Under the pieces are notes generated by a model. That model did no database searches, was not told the origin of the DNA, and was given only the letters and a program-made list of their open reading frames with translations. From NCBI RefSeq assembly GCF_042646425.1, contig NZ_JBHRTR010000007.1, forward strand, positions 62,001 to 126,000: a DNA stretch of 64,000 nt. The letters are read 5' to 3'. Shown in pieces: positions 1-8,042 of the stretch; within the stretch, counting starts at the first letter, position 1, and each line of letters opens with the position of its first letter. The DNA comes from Marinibaculum pumilum (GTDB lineage Bacteria > Pseudomonadota > Alphaproteobacteria > Ferrovibrionales > Ferrovibrionaceae). A program made the translations under genes and the position numbers.

Positions 1-283
1 GGGCGGATGCGGCGATGCCGCCGGGCCCGGTCAGCACCGCCTCCACCTCCGGCCCGCCGGGCAGCGACAGGAACAGGGTGCCGCAGTCCGCCGCGAGCGC
101 CGCCGGGTCGGCCACCGGTCGGGCGCCCTTCTCCGCCAGGCGCTGCACCCGCTCCGCCCCGATGTCGTGCACCAGCATGGTGCGGCCCGAGCCGGTCATG
201 ATGTTGCGGCAGATCGGCGCCCCCATCACGCCGAGGCCGATGAAGCCGATGGGCGCCTGCCCGTTCGCCGGGTCTGTCGACAT
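1..283 (-). CDS. 3-hydroxyisobutyrate dehydrogenase family protein, N-terminal part
   Basis: The gene runs off the left edge, so only about 94 N-terminal residues are visible. They read as a Rossmann fold with the nucleotide-binding stretch GFIGLGVMGAP near residues 12-22, then FLSLPGG, both typical of the 3-hydroxyisobutyrate/beta-hydroxyacid dehydrogenase family. These cytosolic enzymes oxidise a beta-hydroxy acid with NAD(P). The ATG at 283 follows a strong AGGGAGGGGG ribosome site. It diverges from the molybdenum hydroxylase operon, so the two may share control and a pathway. The substrate cannot be told, and the catalytic lysine region is outside the window. Confidence 0.85.
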   Translation of the reverse strand, partial: MSTDPANGQAPIGFIGLGVMGAPICRNIMTGSGRTMLVHDIGAERVQRLAEKGARPVADPAALAADCGTLFLSLPGGPEVEAVLTGPGGIAASA

Positions 284-403
284 GAACCCCCTCCCTGATG
301 TTGCGCCAGCATCGAACACCAAATCCGCCGCCAGATCGACGCTCCGCCCGCGCAGTTGGCGTTTGACTTCCATCTCGCGGGTGCGAAACACTTCCCCTCC
401 GGT

Positions 404-435
404 CCTACGCGAATAGGTTGGCCTACGCGAATAGG
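404..435. promoter_or_regulatory. Tandem 14-bp repeat, candidate operator
   Basis: The 14-mer CCTACGCGAATAGG occurs twice without mismatch (404-417 and 422-435), a period of 18 bp. Each copy has inverted ends (CCTA...TAGG). It lies in the 192-bp divergent gap between the partial dehydrogenase and the molybdenum hydroxylase operon, about 40 bp upstream of the operon's first ATG. The placement and symmetry suggest a binding site for a local regulator. That role is inference and no regulator is identified. Confidence 0.5.
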
Positions 436-475
436 CCGATCCAACAGGGGAGCTGGTCGCCTGACATCCACCGAC

Positions 476-1351
476 ATGCCGTCGCTCTACATGGCGACCT
501 CTCTGGCCGATGCCGTCGCCGCGCTGGCCGCGCGCGGGCCTTCCGCCGCGCCGATGGCCGGCGCGACCTGGATCATGCGGTCCGGCCTGCGCGACGAGGC
601 ACATCGCCCGTCCTATGTCGCCCTGTCGCAGATCGCGGAACTGTCCGAGGTGGCGGTCGATGCGGATGCGGTGTCGATCGGCGCCTGCGTCACCCATGCC
701 CGCCTTGCGTCGGCGCTGGCCGATGCGCCGGGTGGCGTGCCGTTCGACCTGCAGGTGCTGGCGCAGGCCGCGGCCGGGGCCGCCAATCCGCAGGTCCGGG
801 CGGTGGCGACGGTGGGCGGCAACCTGAACGCGATCGGCTTCGCCGCCGCCGACCTGGTGCCGGCCCTGCTCTGCCTGGATGCCAGTGTCGAGATCGCCCG
901 GCCGGACGGGTCGGAGAGCATGAAGCTGGACCGCTTCCTGGCGGCACGCGAGGATCTGTCGCCCGGCAGCCTGGTGGCCCGGATCAGGGTGCCGCGCTCC
1001 GCCGGCAGCGGCCGGTCCTGGCGCAGCGCCCATGCCCGCCTGCCGCTGCGGGTCGCCGGCGACTATCCGGCGGCGATCGTCAGCCTTGCCGTCGCGCTGG
1101 ACGAGGCCGGCGCGATCGCCGAGGCACGGGTGGCCGTCGGCGCGGTGGAAAATGTGGCGCGGCGCTGGCCGGAGCTGGAGGCGCGGCTGACCGGCGGGTC
1201 GCCGGACCCGGAAGCGGCCGCGGCGGCGGCGAAGGAATTGCGGCACGGGTTCACCGCCCGCGACGGGGTGGAGGCGCCGGGCAGCTATCGCCTGCAGGTG
1301 CTGCCGGCGCTGGTGCGCCGCGCCATGGCGGCATTGGGGACAGGGCGATGA
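476..1351 (+). CDS. Molybdenum hydroxylase FAD-binding subunit (CoxM/XdhB-like)
   Basis: A 291-residue FAD-binding middle subunit of a xanthine dehydrogenase/CO dehydrogenase-type molybdenum hydroxylase. It passes electrons from the 2Fe-2S subunit to an acceptor. The early PMAGATWIM stretch (family form AGGTxL) and the ATVGGNLNA motif near residues 115-123 are the FAD-contacting motifs. The ATG at 476 is chosen because MPSLYMATSLADAV aligns with the usual N-terminus. The nearest purine-rich site (AGGGGAG, 446-452) is rather far upstream, so a CTG at 461 cannot be excluded. The stop overlaps the next start (ATGA), indicating translational coupling. Confidence 0.85.
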   Translation: MPSLYMATSLADAVAALAARGPSAAPMAGATWIMRSGLRDEAHRPSYVALSQIAELSEVAVDADAVSIGACVTHARLASALADAPGGVPFDLQVLAQAAAGAANPQVRAVATVGGNLNAIGFAAADLVPALLCLDASVEIARPDGSESMKLDRFLAAREDLSPGSLVARIRVPRSAGSGRSWRSAHARLPLRVAGDYPAAIVSLAVALDEAGAIAEARVAVGAVENVARRWPELEARLTGGSPDPEAAAAAAKELRHGFTARDGVEAPGSYRLQVLPALVRRAMAALGTGR

Positions 1352-1833
1352 CAGTGGAGATCGAGGTGAACGGCGAGGTGCGGCGCCTGTCGGCCGACCC
1401 GATGACCCCGCTGGCCGAGGTGCTGCGGACCGAGTGTTTCCTGACGGGCACCAAGATCGCCTGCGCCGAGGGCTTCTGCGGTGCCTGCACGGTGCTGCTG
1501 GACGGCGCGCCGGCGATGTCCTGCCTGCTGCCGGCCGGCCTGGCCGCCGGCAGGTCGGTGCGGACGGTGGAGAGCCTGGCCGATGCCGCCGGCGGCACCC
1601 TGTCGCCGCTGCAGGCGGCGATGGAGGGGCATGACGCGGTGCAGTGCGGCATGTGCTTTCCCGGCATCCTGATGAACCTGACCGCCCTGTTCGAGAACGG
1701 ACCGGCGCCCGATCGGGATGCGATCCGCGAGGCGTTGGACGGCAATGTCTGCCGCTGCACCGGCTATGAGCGGATCGTCGAGGCGGCCTTGTCCCTGGTG
1801 GCGGATGGCCGGTCCGCGGAGGCAAAGGCATGA
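1348..1833 (+). CDS. Molybdenum hydroxylase 2Fe-2S subunit (CoxS-like)
   Basis: A 161-residue iron-sulfur subunit that relays electrons from the molybdenum site to FAD. The plant-ferredoxin-type cluster ligands are seen in ACAEGFCGACTV plus a later cysteine (AMSC). The second, proximal cluster is seen in QCGMC and NVCRCTGY. Length and order of both clusters are normal for the family. It starts within the stop of the FAD subunit (ATGA) and ends overlapping the start of the Mo subunit (1830), so the three subunits should be made in balance. Confidence 0.93.
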   Translation: MTVEIEVNGEVRRLSADPMTPLAEVLRTECFLTGTKIACAEGFCGACTVLLDGAPAMSCLLPAGLAAGRSVRTVESLADAAGGTLSPLQAAMEGHDAVQCGMCFPGILMNLTALFENGPAPDRDAIREALDGNVCRCTGYERIVEAALSLVADGRSAEAKA

Positions 1834-4211
1834 CTGCGGAAGCGTTGGACGCACCCTTTCCCGCGGCGATCGGCGCCGACCTGCCGCGGCGCGATGCCCG
1901 CGACAAGCTGCTGGGACGAACCCGGTTCACGGTGGACCGGGCGCATCCCGGCATGCTGCATGCCGCCCTGTGCCGGGCGGATGTGGCGCGGGCGCGCATC
2001 AAACGGATCGACACCGCCGCCGCCCGCGCCATGCCCGGGGTGCGAGCCGTGGTCACGGCCGCCGATGCGCCGGGCCTCTACGGTGTCGGCATCGCCGACC
2101 ATCCGCTGTTCGCGGTGGACGAGGTGCGCTTCAACGGCGAGCCGCTGGCCGCCATCGCCGCCGACACCCTGGCACAGGCGCAGGCCGCCGCCGCGGCGAT
2201 CGAGGTGGAGCTGGAACCGCTGCCGCCGGTGCTGACGATGGCGGAGGCGCTGGCGCCGGATGCGCCGCTGCTGCACCGGAACTGGCGCAATTACGAGGAA
2301 CTGGTGCCCGGTGGCGCGCGTGGCGGCAATGTCGCCTGGGAGGCGACCGTGGTGCGCGGCGACACCGATGCCGCCTTCGCCCGGGCCGATGTCACCGTGG
2401 TGGAAAGCTGCTTCCGGGTCGGCCGGCAGAACCAGCTGGCGATGGAGCCGCGGGCCTGCGTGGTGACTTTCGAGGATGGCCGCTTCCTGATCGAGACCTC
2501 GACCCAGGCGCCCTGGTCGGTGCGGGCGGCGACCGCGCGGCTGCTGGGGGTCGCGCCGTCGGAGGTGCGGGTGATCGTGCCGGCGGTGGGCGGCGGCTTC
2601 GGCCTGAAGTTCGAGTTCGCGGTGGAACCCTTCGCCGCCCTGCTGGCGCGCGCGACCGGCCGGCCGGTGCGGCTGGCCAATTCCCGGCGGGACGAGATGC
2701 TGACCTCCCTGGCGCGCGAGAATGCGGAGATCCGCATCCGCTCCGCCGTCACCGCAGAGGGGGAGATCGCCGGGCGCGAGGCTGTGGTGCTGATGGATTG
2801 CGGCGCCTATGGCGGCGAGCAGCCCTTCCTGACCACGATGACCGCCCATACCCTGGGCGGCAATTACCGGCTGGGCTCGGTGAAGCTGGCCAGCCGCGCG
2901 GTCTATACCAATACCGCGCCGACCGGCGCCTTCCGGGCCTGCAACGGCACCTACAACACCTTCGCGCTGGAGCGGCATACCGACGAGATCTGCGCCGCGA
3001 TCGGCATGGACCCGCTGGACTTCCGCCGCCGCAACGTGATCGGCGATGGCGCGCTGGGCTCCACCGGCCAGGTCTTCCAGGGCGATGTGCTGGACCCGAT
3101 GCTGGACCGGATGGCGGCGCTGCACCCGCCCGGGCCGCGGTCGAAGACATTGCCGGACGGCCGCTTGTGGGGCCGGGCGACGGTGGTCGGCACCTGGTTC
3201 GTCTTCGTCGGCCCGTCGGCGGCGGCGGTGAACCTGAACCCGGACGGCACCGCCACCCTGGTGACCTCCGGCGTCGAGATCGGCTCCGGCTCGATGATGC
3301 AGGCGCTGCCGCAGATCGTCGCCAATGCGCTGGGCCTGCGCCCGCAGGACGTGGTGATCCGCGCCGCCGACACCGATTCCGCCGGCTACGATGTCGGCGT
3401 CGGCGGCGGCCGGCAGACCGTCTCCCTCGGCGTGGCGGGAGAGGCGGCCTGCGCGGAGGTGCGCGCCAAGATCCTGAAACATGCCGGCGAGATGCTGGAG
3501 GCGGCGGAAGCGGACCTGGAGCTGGCGGACGGCCATGTCGCTGTCGTCGGCGTGCCGGGCATGCGGGTCTCCATCGCGGAGGTCGCGCAGCGGGCGCAGG
3601 GGATCGGCGGGCCGATCTCCGGCAGCGGCGCCTTCACCGGGCCCGGCACCGCGGCGATGCCGGGCTGTGCGGCCGGCCACATGATCGAGGCGCTGGACCT
3701 GCCGGTCTTCGCCGTGCACGACGCCGAGGTCGCGGTCGACCCGGAAACCGGCCATGTCGAGGTGCTGCGCTACAGCGTGGTGCAGGATGTCGGCCGGGCG
3801 ATCAATCCGCGGGCGATCCGCAACCAGGTGCAGGGCGGCGTGGTGCAGGGCCTGGGCTATGCCCTGCACGAGGAGATCACCATCGGCCCCGATGGCCGCA
3901 TCCGGCAGGACGGGCTGGAAAGCTATCGCGTGCCGCTGGCCCGCGACACGGTGCCGGTGGAGATCGAGCTGTACGAGGGCGCGCCCTCCCTGGGGCCGCT
4001 GGGTGCCAAGGGGGCGGGCGAGATCCCGATCCTCAACGTCGCGGCGGTGATGGGCTGCGCGGTGGCCAATGCCACCGGCCGGCCGGTGCACGAGATCCCG
4101 CTGACCCCGCCGCGGGTACTGGCCCTGCTTGAGGGCGAGGGCGGGCCGCCCGAGCTGCCGCACATCGCGCAGGACTGGCGCGCAAACCTGCTGCCCGGCG
4201 CGGAACGGTAG
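1830..4211 (+). CDS. Molybdenum hydroxylase molybdopterin-binding subunit
   Basis: A 793-residue catalytic subunit of the xanthine dehydrogenase superfamily, which hydroxylates a carbon, usually on an N-heterocycle or aldehyde, using water. Visible motifs are MEPRACV, VGGGFGLK, GAFRACNGTYNTFALE and the C-terminal LGAKGAGE, which supplies the conserved catalytic glutamate. The arginine loop that is normally AYRGAGRPE reads AFRACNGTYN, so the enzyme is not a classical xanthine or CO dehydrogenase. The substrate is unknown. Subunit order FAD, FeS, Mo is CoxMSL-like, but no maturation genes (coxDEF, xdhC) are adjacent. The gene ends 10 bp from a convergent regulator gene. Confidence 0.9.
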   Translation: MTAEALDAPFPAAIGADLPRRDARDKLLGRTRFTVDRAHPGMLHAALCRADVARARIKRIDTAAARAMPGVRAVVTAADAPGLYGVGIADHPLFAVDEVRFNGEPLAAIAADTLAQAQAAAAAIEVELEPLPPVLTMAEALAPDAPLLHRNWRNYEELVPGGARGGNVAWEATVVRGDTDAAFARADVTVVESCFRVGRQNQLAMEPRACVVTFEDGRFLIETSTQAPWSVRAATARLLGVAPSEVRVIVPAVGGGFGLKFEFAVEPFAALLARATGRPVRLANSRRDEMLTSLARENAEIRIRSAVTAEGEIAGREAVVLMDCGAYGGEQPFLTTMTAHTLGGNYRLGSVKLASRAVYTNTAPTGAFRACNGTYNTFALERHTDEICAAIGMDPLDFRRRNVIGDGALGSTGQVFQGDVLDPMLDRMAALHPPGPRSKTLPDGRLWGRATVVGTWFVFVGPSAAAVNLNPDGTATLVTSGVEIGSGSMMQALPQIVANALGLRPQDVVIRAADTDSAGYDVGVGGGRQTVSLGVAGEAACAEVRAKILKHAGEMLEAAEADLELADGHVAVVGVPGMRVSIAEVAQRAQGIGGPISGSGAFTGPGTAAMPGCAAGHMIEALDLPVFAVHDAEVAVDPETGHVEVLRYSVVQDVGRAINPRAIRNQVQGGVVQGLGYALHEEITIGPDGRIRQDGLESYRVPLARDTVPVEIELYEGAPSLGPLGAKGAGEIPILNVAAVMGCAVANATGRPVHEIPLTPPRVLALLEGEGGPPELPHIAQDWRANLLPGAER

Positions 4212-4221
4212 GCACCGGCCT

Positions 4222-5226
4222 CTATTCCGCACCTGCCGTCGGGCCGAAGCTGCGCCGGTAGGCCGCCGGCGGCACGCCGTAGCGGCGGCGGAACTGGCGG
4301 GCCAGGCTTTCCGGCGCGGCGAAGCCGGCGATCGCCGCGATCTGCGCCAGTTGCAGGCGGCTGCCTTCCAGCAGGTCGCGTGCGGTGTCCACCCGGGTGC
4401 GGATCAGCCAGGCACCCGGCGCCATCCCCGTCATGTCGCGGAACCGGCGGGCGAAGCTGCGCTCGCTCATCGCGGCGAAGCCGGCCATGCGCGCGACCGG
4501 CCAGTCCTCCGCCGGACGGGCGCGGATCTCGTCCAGCAGCTGCGCCAGCCGCCCCTCCCTTGGCCCCGGTACCGGGCGGTCGATGAACTGCTGCTGCCCG
4601 CCCTCGCGGTGCGGCGCCATCACCAGCCGGCGGGCCACGGTGTTGGCCGCCGCCGGCCCGAAATCCTGCCGCACCACATGCAGCAGCAGGTCGATGCCGG
4701 CGGCCGAGCCGGCGGAGGTCAGGATGTCGCCATTGTCGACATACAGCACCTCCGGCAGCACCGCGATCGCCGGATGGCGCGCCTGCAGCTCTGCCGCATA
4801 GCGCCAGTGGGTGGTTGCCGTGCGGCCGTCCAGCAGACCCAGCGTGGCCGGCAGGAAGGCGCCGGAGCAGATGGTGACGATCCGCGCGCCCGCTTCATGG
4901 GCGCGCAGGACGGCGGCGGCCAGGGCGGGAGCGGGCGGCGGCCCGTCGCGTCGCCAGCCGGGCACGACGATGGTGCCGGCCTGGTCCAGCACATCCAGCC
5001 CGCCTGCCGGGGCGATCCGGACCCCGCCGCCGGCGGCAACGGGCCCGCCCTCTTCGCTGCAGGTGGCGAAGCGGTACCAGTCGGCACCGATCTCCGGGCG
5101 CTCGAGCGCGAAGATCTCGGTGACGATGCCGAACTCGAAGGTGGCGAGCCCGTCGTAGAGCAGGGCGGCCACAGCGCGCCGGTCGCGGCCGGGTCGCCGG
5201 GACGATGTCATATGCGACGCTGTCAT
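4222..5226 (-). CDS. GlxA/FtrA-type regulator (DJ-1/PfpI domain plus AraC HTH)
   Basis: A 334-residue transcription regulator. Residues about 18-190 form a DJ-1/PfpI class I glutaminase-like domain, with the nucleophile-elbow sequence TICSGAF near 117. The C-terminal ~100 residues are an AraC-type double helix-turn-helix (ARMAGFAAMSERSFARRFRDM, then QIAAIAGFAAPESLARQFRRR). This architecture defines the GlxA/FtrA group. It is divergent from the rhodanese gene across 97 bp, a pairing often seen for FtrA-like genes, so the rhodanese gene is the likeliest target (inference). The ATG at 5226 is used; a second ATG five codons later is possible. Confidence 0.88.
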   Translation of the reverse strand: MTASHMTSSRRPGRDRRAVAALLYDGLATFEFGIVTEIFALERPEIGADWYRFATCSEEGGPVAAGGGVRIAPAGGLDVLDQAGTIVVPGWRRDGPPPAPALAAAVLRAHEAGARIVTICSGAFLPATLGLLDGRTATTHWRYAAELQARHPAIAVLPEVLYVDNGDILTSAGSAAGIDLLLHVVRQDFGPAAANTVARRLVMAPHREGGQQQFIDRPVPGPREGRLAQLLDEIRARPAEDWPVARMAGFAAMSERSFARRFRDMTGMAPGAWLIRTRVDTARDLLEGSRLQLAQIAAIAGFAAPESLARQFRRRYGVPPAAYRRSFGPTAGAE

Positions 5227-5323
5227 TGGCAGGATCTGTCGGTCATTTGTCGATTATGCCACTCACGGCCGGAGCCTGCACGGCCCTAGTCTGCGCCTCT
5301 CACCGCTTATGAGGAGTGGATCA

Positions 5324-5731
5324 ATGAGCAATGCCGTGACCGCCGTACCTGCCGCGCCGCCCGCCGAGGCCGAGGCGCATTTCGCGGCCGAGTTCGCCTT
5401 TGAGACCGACTGCTGGGACGTGCATGAGGCCCTGGTGTCGGGGGCACCGGGCTTCGTCCTGCTGGACGTCCGTGGGCCGGCCCTGTTCGCTGCCGGCCAT
5501 GTGGCCGGCGCGGTCAGCCTGCCGCACGGCAAGATCACCGAGCGCCGGATGGCGGACTGGCCGGCGGAGACCCTGTTCGTCACCTATTGTGCCGGCCCGC
5601 ATTGCAACGGCGCCGCCCGCGGCGCGCTGCGGCTGGCGAAGCTGGGGCGGCCGGTGAAGATCATGGCCGGCGGCGTGACCGGTTGGCTGGACGAGGGCTT
5701 CGCGCTGGAAAAGGGCGGTACGGCGTCGTAA
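5324..5731 (+). CDS. Rhodanese-like sulfurtransferase
   Basis: A single-domain rhodanese of 135 residues. The domain contains FVLLDVRGPALFAAGHVAGA and the active-site loop beginning at Cys89 in VTYCAGPHCNGA, with a second cysteine at 94. Such proteins carry sulfane sulfur as a persulfide or detoxify cyanide and aldehydes; the substrate is not evident here. The CAGPHCNGA loop is the form usual in proteins linked to FtrA-type regulators. The ATG at 5324 follows GAGGAG at good spacing. The divergent regulator at 4222-5226 probably controls it. Confidence 0.88.
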   Translation: MSNAVTAVPAAPPAEAEAHFAAEFAFETDCWDVHEALVSGAPGFVLLDVRGPALFAAGHVAGAVSLPHGKITERRMADWPAETLFVTYCAGPHCNGAARGALRLAKLGRPVKIMAGGVTGWLDEGFALEKGGTAS

Positions 5732-5761
5732 GGGGGGTTACCGCCGTATGGGAGACCCGAC

Positions 5762-6799
5762 ATGACCGCGCGTGCCTATGACGACCAGATCGCTGCCATT
5801 CCCGCCACGGTCGCCGATATGCTGGCCGCGACCGGGGCTGCGGAGGGCGATTTCGGCCTGGATCCCGAGCGGCCGCTGGTCTTCACCGGCATCGGCACCT
5901 CGCTGCATGCGGCCCGGGTGGCAGCGGACTGGGTCTGCCGCCTGTCAGGCGGCCGGCGGCGCGCCTTCGCCGCCGATGCCCATGACGTCGGCACCGGCGC
6001 CTGGCCGCTGGCCGCCGGCGACCAGCTTGTCGCGATCTCCCATCGGGGCACCAAGATCTTTCCCACCGCGGCGCAGAAGGCGGCGCGTGCCGCCGGCGCC
6101 GCCCGCATCGTTGCGGTGGTCGGCCAGGCCGCGCCGGCGCAGGCGGCCGATCTGGTGATCCGCACCTGCAGAGACGAGACGGCCCGCACGTTCAGCGTCT
6201 CCTACCTGGCCTCCCTGGCCGCTCTGGCCCGGATCGCCGCCGCCTATGTTCCGGAATCTTCGGCACCGTTCTCGGCCGCGCTGGACGGCCTGCCCGACCA
6301 GTTGGCGAAGGCCCTGGAGATGCCGCTGGATCGGGACCTGGTCCGCGGCCTGGGGCGGTCCCGGACGATCCTGATCACCGGTTTTGCCGACGACCTGCCG
6401 ACGGCGCAGGAGGCCGCGCTCAAGATCAAGGAGGGGGCCTGGCTCTGGACCGAGGCGATGCCGCCGGAATTCGCCCTGCACGGCACCCCGGCCGGCTACG
6501 TGCCGGAGATGTCGGCCATCGTGATGCTGCCGGCGGCGGACGATGGCGGCCGCTCGCGGGAGCTCTGCCGGGTGCTGTCGGCGCTCGGTCTGGCGCCGGT
6601 GGTCAGCTGCGGCGATGCGGAGGCCGGTGCCGATATCGCCTTTCCGGTGCCGGGGCATCCGCTGCTGCGGCCGTTCCTGGCGATCCTGCCGTTCCACCGC
6701 CTGACATCGGCGCTGGCGGCCGAGCTGGGCACCGACCCGGACAGCCTGCATGGCGGGCGCGAGCCCTGGGCGCAGGTGATGACGGGGCTGAAGCTCTAG
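5762..6799 (+). CDS. SIS-domain sugar isomerase-like protein
   Basis: A 345-residue protein with two SIS (sugar isomerase) folds, resembling the isomerase half of glucosamine-6-phosphate synthase. The first shows TGIGTSLHAARVAADW (about residues 42-57) and later AISHRGTK; the second shows ITGFADDLPTAQEAALKIKEGAW near 210-230, where GlmS-type proteins read EAALKLKE. It has no glutaminase domain, so amide transfer from glutamine is not expected. Likely a phospho-sugar isomerase/deaminase or a regulator binding a phospho-sugar. It sits 30 bp after the rhodanese gene in the same direction and ends facing ppk2. Confidence 0.8.
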   Translation: MTARAYDDQIAAIPATVADMLAATGAAEGDFGLDPERPLVFTGIGTSLHAARVAADWVCRLSGGRRRAFAADAHDVGTGAWPLAAGDQLVAISHRGTKIFPTAAQKAARAAGAARIVAVVGQAAPAQAADLVIRTCRDETARTFSVSYLASLAALARIAAAYVPESSAPFSAALDGLPDQLAKALEMPLDRDLVRGLGRSRTILITGFADDLPTAQEAALKIKEGAWLWTEAMPPEFALHGTPAGYVPEMSAIVMLPAADDGGRSRELCRVLSALGLAPVVSCGDAEAGADIAFPVPGHPLLRPFLAILPFHRLTSALAAELGTDPDSLHGGREPWAQVMTGLKL

Positions 6800-6823
6800 C
6801 CGGATCCGGCGGACCCGGGTTCC

Positions 6824-7888
6824 CTAGCTGCCGGTCTTTGCCGATGCGGCGGCGGCGGGCCGCCGCTTGCGGGGGCGCCGCGCGGCTCCGGTACCGGTAC
6901 TGCCCGCCCGTGCCCTTGGCGTCTCGACATCGTCATCCCCGGTCGCCGCTGCGCCGCCGTTGCCGTCGCGGCGGCCGTCCGGATGCAGGGCGGTGCCCAG
7001 GATATGCGCCGAGCTGTGGATGACATGATGGGTTGAACCGACGATCAGCGGGTCCGGCGGCCGCACCACGTGGCGGTCCTTGTCCGGATAGTCGAGCGAG
7101 GAGAGGAAGTGCTGCATGCAGTTCAGTCGGGCGCGCTTCTTGTCGTCGGACTTGATGATCGTCCAGGGCGCGTCGGCGGTGTCGGTGTAGAAGAACATCG
7201 CCTCCTTGGCCTCGGTATAATCGTCCCACTTGTCGAGGCTGGCCTTGTCGATCGGCGACAGCTTCCACTGTTTCAGCGGATCGGTCTCGCGCGCCTTGAA
7301 GCGACGGCGCTGCTCTGCCCGGGTGACCGAGAACCAGTATTTGTACAGCAGGATGCCCGACCGTGTGAGCATCCGCTCCAGCTCCGGCGTCTGGCGCATG
7401 AATTCCAGATAGTCGTTGGGCGAGCAGAAGCCCATGACACGTTCGACCCCGGCACGGTTGTACCAGGAGCGGTCGAAGAACACGATCTCGCCGGCGGTCG
7501 GCAGCCGTTCGATATAGCGCTGGAAGAACCACTGCCCCTGCTGTTCCTCGGTCGGCTTCGCCAGGGCGACGACCCGCGCCGCGCGCGGGTTGAGATGTTC
7601 CATGAAGCGCTTGATCGTGCCGCCCTTGCCGGCGGCGTCGCGGCCTTCGAACAGGATGACGATCTTCTGCCCGGTCTCCTGGACCCAGTGCTGCACCTTC
7701 AGCAGTTCGACCTGCAGTTCGGCCTTCTTCTGCTCGTAGGGTGCGGTGCGCAGCCGGCGTCGGTAGGGATATTCGCCGGTCTCGAAGGCATGCCGGATCG
7801 CCTCCGGATCGTGGCGCATCTGCGCGATGGAGGGATGCTCGTGACCCGGCTCTTCGCCGCCCTGCGGCGCTACGCTGTCGTCGGTCAT
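6824..7888 (-). CDS. ppk2: Polyphosphate kinase 2 (PPK2 family)
   Basis: A 354-residue cytosolic kinase that uses polyphosphate to phosphorylate nucleoside diphosphates or the reverse. The Walker A-like loop GRDAAGKGGT is at residues 82-91 and the lid/Walker B segment DRSWYNRAGVERVMGF at 139-154, both diagnostic for PPK2. The catalytic core ends near residue 280. Beyond it is a ~70-residue low-complexity tail rich in Gly, Ala and Arg (for example RRPRKRRPAAAA). The ATG at 7888 follows AGGAAAG. A longer reading frame exists upstream but lacks family similarity. It is convergent with the SIS gene. Confidence 0.93.
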   Translation of the reverse strand: MTDDSVAPQGGEEPGHEHPSIAQMRHDPEAIRHAFETGEYPYRRRLRTAPYEQKKAELQVELLKVQHWVQETGQKIVILFEGRDAAGKGGTIKRFMEHLNPRAARVVALAKPTEEQQGQWFFQRYIERLPTAGEIVFFDRSWYNRAGVERVMGFCSPNDYLEFMRQTPELERMLTRSGILLYKYWFSVTRAEQRRRFKARETDPLKQWKLSPIDKASLDKWDDYTEAKEAMFFYTDTADAPWTIIKSDDKKRARLNCMQHFLSSLDYPDKDRHVVRPPDPLIVGSTHHVIHSSAHILGTALHPDGRRDGNGGAAATGDDDVETPRARAGSTGTGAARRPRKRRPAAAASAKTGS

Positions 7889-8042
7889 GGCTTTCCTGTC
7901 GTTCCGTGCAGTCGGTTTCCCGCGGGTCCCCAGCATGTGACGGTTTTGCGACAGATCAATCGCACCTATGGCGGTGGCGGCGACGGGAGCGCCATGGTCG
8001 GGCAGGCTGATACCGGGACGGCGGGACAGCAGGGAGCGGGCA

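Noticed and set aside
1718..4232. Open frames of about 800 codons in other frames over the Mo subunit
   Set aside because: The frame starting at 1830 carries all family motifs; the others are Arg/Gly-rich artefacts of composition.
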